15,973 nt of DNA from Chloroflexota bacterium (GTDB lineage Bacteria; Chloroflexota; Limnocylindria; Limnocylindrales; CSP1-4): positions 1 through 15,973 of the forward strand of contig VBFZ01000162.1 of the NCBI GenBank assembly GCA_005880805.1. Reading direction: 5' to 3'. Position 1 is the first letter of the stretch. Each line of letters begins with the position of its first letter. A program made the translations under genes and the position numbers. A model generated the notes under the pieces. That model was not told the DNA's origin. It did no database searches and saw nothing but the letters and a program-made list of their open reading frames with translations. This document shows, piece after piece, positions 1 through 6,621 of this stretch.

Positions 1-1502
1 TCCGGCCGGCCGAGCGCCGCGCCCATGGCGGCGGGCACCGAGAAGCCCATCGTTCCGAGACCGCCGGAGCTGATGTGGCTGTTCGGCCGCCGGAAGCCGG
101 CGTAGCGCGCCATCCACATCTGGTTCTGGCCGACGTCTGACACCAGCGTCGCGTCGTGGCCGGTCAGCTCGCCGATCCGGGCGATGACGAAGTCGGCCGA
201 CAGCAGGCCATCGCGCCAGGCTCCCGACCCATGCCAGCTGCTCCCCTCTGACTCCGTGCGCCACTCCGCGAGCTCGGCGAAGTAGTCGGCTCGCGTCGCG
301 GGGTCGACTTCGGCCACCAACGGGAGCAGTGCCCGCAGAACACGGCCGGCGTCGCCCACGATCGGGACCTCGACCGCCACGTTCTTGCCGATTTCAGCCG
401 GATCGATGTCCACGTGGACGATCCGGGCATACGGCGCGTAGGTCCGGACGTTGCCGGTCACCCGGTCGTCGAAGCGCATGCCGAACGCGACGAGCAGGTC
501 GGCCGACTGGATCGCCCGGTTGACGTGCTTCCAGCCGTGCATGCCCATGTAGCCGTAACTGAGCGGGTGGGTCTCGTCGATCGCACCGATACCGAGGAGC
601 GTGTGGGCCACGGGGATCTGCGTCTTCTCGGCGAGCGCGACGAGGTCATCCCAGGCCCCTGCGTGCAGGACACCATGGCCGGCGAGGATCATCGGCCGCT
701 TCGCGCGGGCGATCTCGGCGGCTGCCAGCCTGAGCTGTCGGGGGTGCCCCTCGAAGGTCGGCCGGAAGCCGGGCAGCCCGGCGAGAACCTCCTCATCGGT
801 CGGGTGTTCGGCGCGCGTCTCCTGCTGGAGCGCGTCCTTCGTGATGTCGATGTGGACCGGACCCGGGCGACCGGTGCGGGCGATGTGGAAGGCCTCCGCG
901 AAGACACGCGGGAGGTCGTCCGCGTCGCGGACCAGGTAGTTGTGCTTCGTCATCGGCAGCGTGATGCCGTTGATGTCGATCTCCTGGAAGGCGTCCTTGC
1001 CGAGCAGCGCAGCCGGGACGTTGCCGGTGATTGCGACGATGGGCACGCTGTCGAGCTGCGCCGTGCCGATGCCCGTCACGAGGTTGGTGGCCCCCGGTCC
1101 CGACGTTCCCAGGCAGACCCCGACCCTGCCCGTCGCCCGCGCGTAACCGTCGGCCGCGTGCGCCCCACCCTGCTCGTGCCGAACCAGGATGTGCCGCAGG
1201 TCGGGGTAGTCGCCCAGGACGTCGTAGAGCGGCAGGACGACGCCGCCGGGATAGCCGAAGAAGAGGTCGACACCCTGGCGGATCAGCGCTTCGCAAACGG
1301 CGTCTGCCCCGATCCGGGTCCGTTTCCGAACCGGTCCCTCGTGGAGCATCGACTTGCGAGCGGACTCTACGGCCAGGGCTTCCGCACTGCCGTCGTTGGG
1401 AACGTGTGAGCGACGGGGCGGCGCCGCAGGCGGCGCGACGGGCGCGGAAACATCGGACCCGGTCGCCGCCGGCCTGGATCCCTCGCGTCTCGTGATCGTC
1501 AT
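1..1502 (-). CDS. ilvB: Acetolactate synthase large subunit (3' end beyond window)
   Basis: This is the ThDP-dependent enzyme that condenses two pyruvates to acetolactate, or pyruvate plus 2-oxobutyrate to acetohydroxybutyrate. It catalyses the first shared step of Val/Leu/Ile synthesis. I translated the minus strand by hand; 500 codons are open and the frame leaves the window at base 1. Visible family motifs include FGYPGGVVLPLYD, RHEQGGAHAADGYARATG (ThDP-activating Glu about residue 110), TSGPGATNLVTGI, AFQEIDI, PVHIDITKD, GMRFDDRVTG and, near the edge, VSDVGQNQMW and GGLGTMGFSVPAAMGA. The chosen ATG at 1502 follows a purine-rich Shine-Dalgarno stretch (1522-1507). It gives a Pro/Ala/Arg-rich extension of about 60 residues before the usual start of the fold. 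An internal ATG at 1349 (residue 52) is an alternative start but has no ribosome site. The small subunit ilvN would be expected further left. Expression is probably controlled by the attenuator just upstream. Confidence 0.96.
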   Translation of the reverse strand, partial: MTITRREGSRPAATGSDVSAPVAPPAAPPRRSHVPNDGSAEALAVESARKSMLHEGPVRKRTRIGADAVCEALIRQGVDLFFGYPGGVVLPLYDVLGDYPDLRHILVRHEQGGAHAADGYARATGRVGVCLGTSGPGATNLVTGIGTAQLDSVPIVAITGNVPAALLGKDAFQEIDINGITLPMTKHNYLVRDADDLPRVFAEAFHIARTGRPGPVHIDITKDALQQETRAEHPTDEEVLAGLPGFRPTFEGHPRQLRLAAAEIARAKRPMILAGHGVLHAGAWDDLVALAEKTQIPVAHTLLGIGAIDETHPLSYGYMGMHGWKHVNRAIQSADLLVAFGMRFDDRVTGNVRTYAPYARIVHVDIDPAEIGKNVAVEVPIVGDAGRVLRALLPLVAEVDPATRADYFAELAEWRTESEGSSWHGSGAWRDGLLSADFVIARIGELTGHDATLVSDVGQNQMWMARYAGFRRPNSHISSGGLGTMGFSVPAAMGAALGRP

Positions 1503-1553
1503 TCCGTCCCTGCCCCTTTCCTGGATCTCTCGGTCCCTGAAGCTTCAGACAAC

Positions 1554-1580
1554 GAAAAACCCTCGCCTCCCGGCGAGGGT
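1554..1580 (-). terminator. Rho-independent terminator in the ilvB leader (probable attenuator)
   Basis: Read on the minus strand, ACCCTCGCC pairs perfectly with GGCGAGGGT across a GGGA (GNRA-type) loop, giving a 9-bp GC-rich stem. The last T of the stem starts a run of five T at 1559-1555. On the plus strand the stem is not followed by a T run, so the orientation is clear. It sits 25 nt after the stop of the leader ORF and about 52 nt before the ilvB start codon. I see no good promoter between it and ilvB, so transcription of ilvB most likely has to pass through it. Confidence 0.85.
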
Positions 1581-1651
1581 CCCTTCGGTCTTCGGTGTTC
1601 GGGCGCTAGCGGCGCTCGTCCCTCCGCAGTCCGTCGGTCTCCCGCCGGGAG
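1567..1651 (-). promoter_or_regulatory. Candidate antiterminator / protector pairing of the ilvB attenuator
   Basis: The leader segment CTCCCGGCGGG (1651-1641) can pair over 11 bp, with one G-U, to CTCGCCGGGAG (1577-1567). The latter is the 5' arm and loop of the terminator. The same upstream segment can instead fold on itself as CTCCC-GGC-GGGAG (1651-1639). The three structures are mutually exclusive, as in classical amino-acid attenuators. The Leu/Ile codon cluster of the leader ORF ends about 6 nt before this segment, so ribosome position could choose between the folds. The exact logic is not resolved: a ribosome stalled on the last Ile codon would cover the segment, while one stalled on the earlier Leu/Ile codons would not. 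Confidence 0.5.
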
Positions 1652-1821
1652 CCGGTAATAAGGCCGAGAAGGCCATCCAGCCCAAGGATCAGGAACCGGA
1701 GAATGCCGATCGGGGATACGTCGACCAGACCTGCGTCCGCCACGGGAACCCGGACGCGGCGGCCATCGCTCGTGATGACGACGGCGACGTGGCGGCGATC
1801 CGTTTCGTTGAAGACGCTCAA
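1606..1821 (-). CDS. Small ORF in the ilvB leader, Leu/Ile/Val-rich (leader peptide or small protein)
   Basis: This is a 71-codon frame. The TTG start at 1821 is chosen because GGGAG lies 6 nt upstream; a GTG at 1842 and a shorter GTG at 1743 are alternatives. The N-terminal half looks like a short beta hairpin (HVAVVITSDGRRVRVPV). It is followed by a hydrophobic stretch, GILRFLILGLDGLLGLITG (about residues 39-57), and an Arg/Asp-rich tail. The hydrophobic stretch uses CTT three times and ATT twice, codons that are uncommon in the neighbouring GC-rich genes, and it lies just before the antiterminator segment. That suits a branched-chain amino acid sensing leader peptide, although 71 codons is long for one. 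Alternatively it is a small membrane-associated protein whose own terminator is the hairpin at 1554-1580. I do not recognise a family with confidence. Confidence 0.5.
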   Translation of the reverse strand: MSVFNETDRRHVAVVITSDGRRVRVPVADAGLVDVSPIGILRFLILGLDGLLGLITGSRRETDGLRRDERR

Positions 1822-1867
1822 CGAGATCTCCCGTGAAAGCACACTCGGCGGCCTGAGATGTCCGGGC

Positions 1868-1895
1868 AGTCTAGCAGCCCGGCCCGATTGCGCAA
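1868..1895 (-). promoter_or_regulatory. Candidate promoter for the ilvB leader
   Basis: On the minus strand TTGCGC (1895-1890) is followed after 16 nt by TAGACT (1873-1868), a TANNNT -10 box. Transcription would start near 1861, about 40 nt before the leader ORF, and give a leader of about 360 nt before ilvB. The -35 match is only partial, so this is a moderate call. The gap from 1822 to 2049 otherwise shows only the ribosome site of the next plus-strand gene. Confidence 0.45.
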
Positions 1896-2049
1896 CCGCC
1901 CCGACCGTACCAGACCTCTCCCCTCCGGCCGCGGCTGATAAGTCCCAGTAGAGAGCGGCGTGCTCAAATCGCACCGACCTCTCGGCGAGCGCTCGCCGGA
2001 GGCCCGCCCGACATCCCGCGACCAGGTACCTGCCGTGAGGAGAAGTCGG

Positions 2050-3330
2050 ATGCCAGACAGACCGCGCACGCCATCCGGGGAACCGGTCGGCGCGCAGGGT
2101 TCAGGCAGTGCGCCCCGCGACGGTCGCGTGGCGTCTCTGCCGGTGGTCGCCTTGCTCGCGCTTGTCATCGGGCTCGTAGCGATCGGAACGCGCCTCGGCT
2201 CGGGCGGCGGCGGACCCGCTCCGTCGGTGAGCCCCGGCGGCAGCCCTGGAGCCTCGTTAGCGGAGTCATCGCCGCCGGCCGCGGCGACCCCAATCGCCAG
2301 CCCGGCGGCAACGGTGAGTGCCGGTCAGACCGCGGCCGTGTCCAGCGTCGGTCCCAGATCGGGTGTGCCGACCGCGCTTCGGTCGCGGACATGGCTCGCC
2401 GAGATCGCCGACAACTCGCCCCAGAACCAGCGCGGCGCCGTGTCGGTCGCGGGCGTCGAGGGCACGACCGCGCGAATCATCCTGCCTCCAGCCGAAATCG
2501 GACTGGCCGCGGCGGCGGACAGGGTCGCCTCGGCGCTGGTCGGAGCGGCTGGCACGGACCTCTACGTCCGGAACGTGAACACCGGAGCGATCGAGCGCCA
2601 GGTGCACACGGAGGTGGTCGTGAACCACGGCATGCTGGTCGGATCGAGCCTGGTCTGGACGGGCTTCGCCGACGCAAGCCGACGGTCGGATGGCGGTCTG
2701 TGGACGGTAGACCTCTCCGCGGCGGGTGCGACGCCTCGCCTCCTGGCGGGCCCGGTCCTGGACCTCAAGCCGCTGGGGCCGAACGTCGAGCGTGGTCCGG
2801 TCCTTGCGACCGCCTCGGGAAAGACCATCACCTCGACGATCGGCGGCCTCAAGAGCGTCCATCTCGACGTCATCGATCTCGCCACGCTCAGCCTGCGGAC
2901 GGCATCCGACGGTCTCATCCCGGTTGCGGTGACCGACGGGGAGCTGCTCGTTCTCAGGCCGGGCGGCCTCGAACTGCGTGAGCTCGGCAGCGGCAAGCCG
3001 CACTGGTCGATCCGGGCCGACCTGGTCTATGACGTAGTCGCCGATCCCGCGGGCCAGGCGCTGGTCATTGCGGCCGACATCGGTCGGGACTACGTGATCG
3101 AAGAGGTCGACCTCGCGAGCGGCAAGGCACGAAAGCTGCTGACGCAGACGCGCGGCGGGGACATCCAGTACCTCGTCTCGGCGCTGTCAACGTTCGACCA
3201 GCTGGTGCTGCTCGACCAGCCGAGCCTCGGGGACGCCCTTGCCACGCCGACCGGGCAGGCGACTGCCGGGCTGCTCGACAGGAACAGCGCCGCCTTCACG
3301 GCCGCCGCCTTCAAGGTTGGTGCTCCATGA
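2050..3330 (+). CDS. Membrane-anchored protein with Pro/Ser/Gly linker and probable beta-propeller ectodomain
   Basis: The protein is 426 aa and I do not recognise a named family. Residues 1-26 are polar and residues 27-47 form one transmembrane segment (ASLPVVALLALVIGLVAIG). Residues about 50-105 are a low-complexity Gly/Pro/Ser/Ala linker. The remainder has short repeated beta-strand blades of the TDLYVRNVNTGAIER, LDVIDLATLSLRTASDG and IEEVDLASGKARKLL type. These resemble WD40/PQQ-like propellers, with the bulk expected outside the membrane. The ATG at 2050 is preferred because AGGAG (2038-2042) precedes it by 7 nt; an in-frame GTG at 1960 would add 30 residues without a ribosome site. The stop overlaps the ATG of the metalloprotease gene (ATGA), so the two are probably co-translated and may act together at the cell surface. 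Confidence 0.85.
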   Translation: MPDRPRTPSGEPVGAQGSGSAPRDGRVASLPVVALLALVIGLVAIGTRLGSGGGGPAPSVSPGGSPGASLAESSPPAAATPIASPAATVSAGQTAAVSSVGPRSGVPTALRSRTWLAEIADNSPQNQRGAVSVAGVEGTTARIILPPAEIGLAAAADRVASALVGAAGTDLYVRNVNTGAIERQVHTEVVVNHGMLVGSSLVWTGFADASRRSDGGLWTVDLSAAGATPRLLAGPVLDLKPLGPNVERGPVLATASGKTITSTIGGLKSVHLDVIDLATLSLRTASDGLIPVAVTDGELLVLRPGGLELRELGSGKPHWSIRADLVYDVVADPAGQALVIAADIGRDYVIEEVDLASGKARKLLTQTRGGDIQYLVSALSTFDQLVLLDQPSLGDALATPTGQATAGLLDRNSAAFTAAAFKVGAP

Positions 3331-3992
3331 ACGGCAGCGTCGCGAAGAACCGGGGACGATCGCTTGTCGGTGCGGCCCGGCTGTCCGGACTGTTGCTCAC
3401 GGCTGCGGTCTCGGTGGCTTCGGCCGTGCCAACCGCCGGCCACAGCCCGACGCCCGCACCGTATGGGCGCAGCTGGTCGACGTCGGAGGTCGCCGCGGGC
3501 TCGACATACGACTGGGATTCAACCGTCCCGACCTGGCTCAAGGCTCCGCTGCAGGACGTCCTCGAGACCCAATGGGCGTCGATCACGTCGAACAACTCCA
3601 GGCACATTGCCTTCCGACGAACGGCCGGCGGGCAGGCGACGGTCTCATTCACGAACGTCACCGGCGTCGTTGCCTGCAACAACGTCCCGGGCTGGCTCGG
3701 CTGTGCGTCCGGCGCCGGGAGCCCCGGGTGGAGGATCTGGATCAGGAGGAACCCGAACCTGCCGTGGTGCCAGCTCAGCCTGGTCAACGGCTGCTGGGAG
3801 GTCGAACGCATCGCGATCCACGAAGCCGGTCACGTCGGCGGGTTCCTCGACCACATGGACACGAGCCAGTCCGACACGGTCATGACTCCAGCTCCCGTCA
3901 CGCGCCCCAACTACGGCTGGAACGTTCGCCGCCTCCAGCGCTGCGACGAGGCGCGGATGCAGCTTTTGTACGACGTGGCTTCGCCCTCCTAG
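3327..3992 (+). CDS. Secreted metzincin-type zinc metalloprotease, cut short by an in-frame TAG
   Basis: 221 codons precede the TAG. A signal peptide (Arg-rich start, hydrophobic core LSGLLLTAAVSVASA, about residues 19-33) points to export. The catalytic motif is IHEAGHVGGFLDH (residues 164-176): HExxH with Glu166 as the expected catalytic base, then GxxD/H supplying a third zinc ligand (Asp175 or His176). A later Met186 in DTVMTP fits a Met-turn. Five cysteines lie between residues 117 and 206 and could form disulfides. It overlaps the upstream anchored-protein gene by 4 nt (ATGA). The reading frame continues without another stop for 136 codons after the TAG, so this is probably the N-terminal catalytic part of a roughly 358-residue protein. 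The third-ligand pattern with Asp is like snapalysins, but overall length and context differ, so only the metzincin-like fold is claimed. Confidence 0.85.
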   Translation: MNGSVAKNRGRSLVGAARLSGLLLTAAVSVASAVPTAGHSPTPAPYGRSWSTSEVAAGSTYDWDSTVPTWLKAPLQDVLETQWASITSNNSRHIAFRRTAGGQATVSFTNVTGVVACNNVPGWLGCASGAGSPGWRIWIRRNPNLPWCQLSLVNGCWEVERIAIHEAGHVGGFLDHMDTSQSDTVMTPAPVTRPNYGWNVRRLQRCDEARMQLLYDVASPS

Positions 3993-4403
3993 GGCTACCC
4001 GGACTGCTTCGACCACATCACCGGCCATGGTCCGACCGGGCTCTACAGCACGCTGCCGGCAGCGGCCCCACTCACGGCGGACTGCTACGGAGCGGGCCTG
4101 ACAGCATCGGGTCGCCTGGCGATCAAGTCCGACGGCAACTACGGCGTCCTGAGCGGCAACACCCTCGCGTCGCGGACGGTCTGGTTCGACCGACGCCTGA
4201 AGGGCAGCACGACGTGGATGGTCGACTACACGTCGGTCGGCTCGGATGCGAGCTCGTCCAATAACTGGGCCAGGACCTTCACGGTCTCGTCCACCGCTCG
4301 AGGCGCGACGACGTACGAATTCCGGGCCCACTTCAAGGGCGAATCGGGGGTGGATGCCGACTACTCGCCGACGTTCGCACTGACGTGGAGCAATCCCTGC
4401 TGA
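3993..4403 (+). pseudogene. C-terminal domain of the metalloprotease, separated by an amber codon
   Basis: This is 136 codons in exactly the same frame as the metalloprotease, starting directly after the TAG at 3990-3992. The text across the junction reads LYDVASPS-stop-GYPDCFDHITG. Composition and codon use match the first part, and the segment contains an alternating beta-strand pattern (TVWFDRRL, TTWMVDYTSV, RTFTVSSTARGATTYEFRAHF, FALTWSNPC) like an Ig/FnIII-type sandwich ending in Cys. There is no ribosome site or start codon near its beginning; the first ATG in frame is at 4218 and would lose half of the domain. It may be produced by readthrough, be dead, or the TAG may be a base error. 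Confidence 0.75.
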
Positions 4404-4451
4404 AGCAAAGTCCGGCCTCCTGGCCCGACCGATCCGGGCGGGTGCTTGTGC

Positions 4452-4457
4452 TAGCCT
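4452..4457 (+). promoter_or_regulatory. -10 box (TAGCCT) of leuC, nearly leaderless
   Basis: TAGCCT ends 9 nt before the leuC ATG and there is no Shine-Dalgarno sequence in between. This fits a very short or leaderless mRNA as seen ahead of other genes here (7238, 13591). No convincing -35 is visible. Confidence 0.35.
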
Positions 4458-4466
4458 TGCCGGCCC

Positions 4467-5907
4467 ATGAGCGCCCGCCCGCGAACGCTGTTCGAGAAGA
4501 TCTGGATCGACCATCTCGTCAGCCAGGATCCGGAGGCCCCGGCGGTGCTCGCGGTCGACCTCCACCTCGTTCATGAGGTCACCAGTCCCCAGGCGTTCAC
4601 CGGTCTGCGGCAGCGCGGGCTCAAGGTGCGCCATCCCGAGCGGACCGTCGCCACGGCCGACCACAGCGTCCCAACCCACCCGCGCAGCCTGCCGATCCTC
4701 GACCAGCTCGCCGCGGCCCAGGTCGACCAGCTGACCGCGAACTGCCGGGAGTTCGATTCCGCTGCACGGCCTGGGGAGTCCGAACCAGGGCATCGTGCAC
4801 GTCATCGGCCCGGAGCTCGGGCTGACCCAGCCGGGCATGACGATCGTCTGCGGCGACAGCCACACCAGCACGCATGGAGCCTTCGGTGCGCTGGCCTTCG
4901 GGATCGGAACCAGCGAGGTCGAGATGGTCCTGGCCACCCAGTGCCTGCTCCAGCGTCGGCCGGGGACCCACGAGATACGGGTCGATGGACGGCTCAGCCC
5001 CGGCGTCTCGGCGAAGGACGTCATCCTGGCGCTGATCGCCCGCATCGGGGTGGGCGGCGGCACCGGCCATGTCTTCGAATACGGCGGCGAGGCGATCCGC
5101 GCGCTGACCATGGAGCAGCGCATGACGATCTGCAACATGTCGATCGAGGCAGGGGCCCGTGCCGGCCTCATTGCGCCCGACGACACGACCTTCGAATACC
5201 TGCACGGCCGGCGTCACGTGCCCCAGGGGGACGCGTGGGATGCCGCCGTGGAGCGGTGGCAGTCGCTCCCGACGGACGACGGCGCGGAGTACGACAAGTC
5301 GATCACCATCGACGCCTCGGTGCTCGAGCCGATGGTCACCTACGGAACCAACCCGGGCATGGGCATCCCCATTTCGGGTCGCGTACCGAATCCCGAGATC
5401 TCCGGCGACTCGGCGGCGAGGCGAGCCCTCGAGCACGCCCTGGAGTACATGAACCTGCGGCCGGGCCAGCCGATCCTCGGCCAGAAGGTAGACGTCGTGT
5501 TCATCGGGAGCTGCACGAACGGCCGGATCAGCGACCTGCGACTCGCGGCATCCGTCCTGAAGAACCGCCGCGTCGCCGACGGGCTCCGCGTGATGGTCGT
5601 CCCCGGCTCGGAAGAGGTGAAGAAGCAGGCCGAACGCGAGGGACTCGGGGAGGTCTTCCGAGCGGCAGGCGCCGAGTGGCGGGAGGCGGGCTGCTCGATG
5701 TGCATCGCGATGAACGGCGACCAGCTGAACCCCGGCCAGTACGCGATCTCGACGTCGAACCGGAACTTCGAGGGCCGCCAGGGCAAGGGCGGACGATCCT
5801 TCCTCGCCTCGCCTCTCACCGCGGCCGCGAGTGCACTGACTGGCGTGATCACTGACCCGCGCACGCTGCCGGACTTCGACTCTGCACCGGCCACCCTGTC
5901 CAGCTGA
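4467..5907 (+). pseudogene. leuC: 3-isopropylmalate dehydratase large subunit, interrupted by a 2-nt frameshift
   Basis: This is the aconitase-family [4Fe-4S] subunit of isopropylmalate isomerase (2- to 3-isopropylmalate, leucine pathway), acting in the cytoplasm with LeuD. Frame 1 encodes residues 1-96 with family motifs DLHLVHEVTSPQAF, ATADHSVPTHPR and ANCREF. The next codon should be the Gly of REFGIPLHG, but only a single G (4755) remains. ATT CCG CTG CAC continues in another frame to the stop at 5907, with CGDSHTSTHGAFG, GTNPGMG and the cluster ligands in GSCTNGR (Cys about 350) and GCSMCIAMN (about 410 and 413). Restoring two bases gives 480 aa, the usual length. The rest is well conserved, so recent loss or a sequencing/assembly error is likelier than old decay. 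leuD follows 1 nt after the stop. Confidence 0.9.
4795..5907 (+). CDS. leuC: Longest uninterrupted part of LeuC (C-terminal 370 codons)
   Basis: If the frameshift is real, the first start codon available to the downstream frame is the GTG at 4795 (Val of GIVHVIGPELG). The product would lack about 110 N-terminal residues, including the DLHLVHEVTSPQAF and DHSVPTHPR active-site loops. It keeps all three cluster cysteines (residues 240, 300 and 303 of this fragment). Such a fragment would not be expected to make a working isomerase. No ribosome site precedes the GTG. It is listed because automatic annotation would probably report this piece; the biologically meaningful unit is the whole 4467-5907 gene. 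Confidence 0.55.
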   Translation: MHVIGPELGLTQPGMTIVCGDSHTSTHGAFGALAFGIGTSEVEMVLATQCLLQRRPGTHEIRVDGRLSPGVSAKDVILALIARIGVGGGTGHVFEYGGEAIRALTMEQRMTICNMSIEAGARAGLIAPDDTTFEYLHGRRHVPQGDAWDAAVERWQSLPTDDGAEYDKSITIDASVLEPMVTYGTNPGMGIPISGRVPNPEISGDSAARRALEHALEYMNLRPGQPILGQKVDVVFIGSCTNGRISDLRLAASVLKNRRVADGLRVMVVPGSEEVKKQAEREGLGEVFRAAGAEWREAGCSMCIAMNGDQLNPGQYAISTSNRNFEGRQGKGGRSFLASPLTAAASALTGVITDPRTLPDFDSAPATLSS

Positions 5908-5908
5908 C

Positions 5909-6535
5909 GTGGCCGAGGCGTTCGAGACCTTCACCAGCCGGGCCATTCCGCTTCCGGCAGACAACGTCGACACCGACCAGATCGTGCCGGCGCGCTACCT
6001 GAAGGTGACCGACAAGGAGGGCCTGGCCGAGGCGCTCTTCCACGACTGGCGATTCACGGACAACGGGCGGCTGAAGGACCCGCCGTTCGTGCTGGATCGG
6101 CCCGGGATAGCCGGCCGACGGATCCTCCTGGCAGGCGACAACTTCGGCTCGGGTTCGTCGCGCGAACACGCGGCGTGGGCCCTCTTCTCGTGGGGTATCA
6201 GGGCGATCCTGTCGACGGGTTTCGCCGACATCTTCCGGAACAACGCCCTGAAGAACGGCCTCCTGCCGATCCAGGTCGAGCGTGGCCGGCAGCGCCAGCT
6301 GTTCGAACTCGTGGCCGACGAGCCGGAGGCCGAGTTCACCATCGACCTGGCGTCCCAGGTCGTCCACCTACCCGGTGACGAGGACCTCCCATTCGAGGTC
6401 GACCCCTTCGCCAAGGTCATGCTCCTGGCCGGAACCGACGAGCTCGGCTACCTGCTGGGCAAGACCACCGAGATCGACGCCTGGGAGGCGACGCATCCCG
6501 GCAGGGTCGACACCCTCACCGGGGCCGGCACGTAG
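5909..6535 (+). CDS. leuD: 3-isopropylmalate dehydratase small subunit
   Basis: 208 aa, the normal size for LeuD, the swivel domain partner of LeuC. Family signatures are NVDTDQIVPARYL (19-31), the substrate loop GDNFGSGSSREHA (76-88) and FADIFRNNALKNGLLP (105-120). The GTG start at 5909 is one base after the leuC stop, so the subunits are translationally coupled. The frame is intact, unlike leuC, which argues that the isomerase is still needed and that the leuC lesion is recent or artefactual. Confidence 0.96.
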   Translation: MAEAFETFTSRAIPLPADNVDTDQIVPARYLKVTDKEGLAEALFHDWRFTDNGRLKDPPFVLDRPGIAGRRILLAGDNFGSGSSREHAAWALFSWGIRAILSTGFADIFRNNALKNGLLPIQVERGRQRQLFELVADEPEAEFTIDLASQVVHLPGDEDLPFEVDPFAKVMLLAGTDELGYLLGKTTEIDAWEATHPGRVDTLTGAGT

Positions 6536-6621
6536 CCGATCGACCTGCTGACCGGGTATCCGCTCGGGCCGCAAGCACAAGGTCCGGAACTGGAACGCCG
6601 GAAGCGCCGTCTGGCCGCCAA

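Noticed and set aside
414..1409. Long plus-strand open frame of 331 codons opposite ilvB
   Set aside because: It is the antisense of a fully conserved acetolactate synthase frame. High GC keeps the opposite strand open, and the translation shows no protein family features.
1502..1870. T-box riboswitch ahead of ilvB
   Set aside because: I could not find the conserved T-box sequence (AGGGTGGNACCGCG-type) before the terminator; the ORF-plus-alternative-stems layout fits a peptide attenuator better.
1960..2049. Earlier GTG start (1960) for the anchored propeller-like protein
   Set aside because: There is no ribosome site there, whereas the ATG at 2050 has AGGAG at 7 nt and gives a normal cytoplasmic tail before the membrane segment.
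4745..4765. Programmed +1 frameshift in leuC
   Set aside because: No slippery heptamer, no in-frame stop at the shift site and no stimulator are visible, and the product would still lack the conserved Gly; a plain 2-nt loss explains it more simply.
3645..5186. 513-codon minus-strand frame opposite the metalloprotease and leuC
   Set aside because: It is antisense to clear metzincin and LeuC motifs, has no recognisable domain, and has a skewed Arg/Pro/Ala composition typical of shadow frames.
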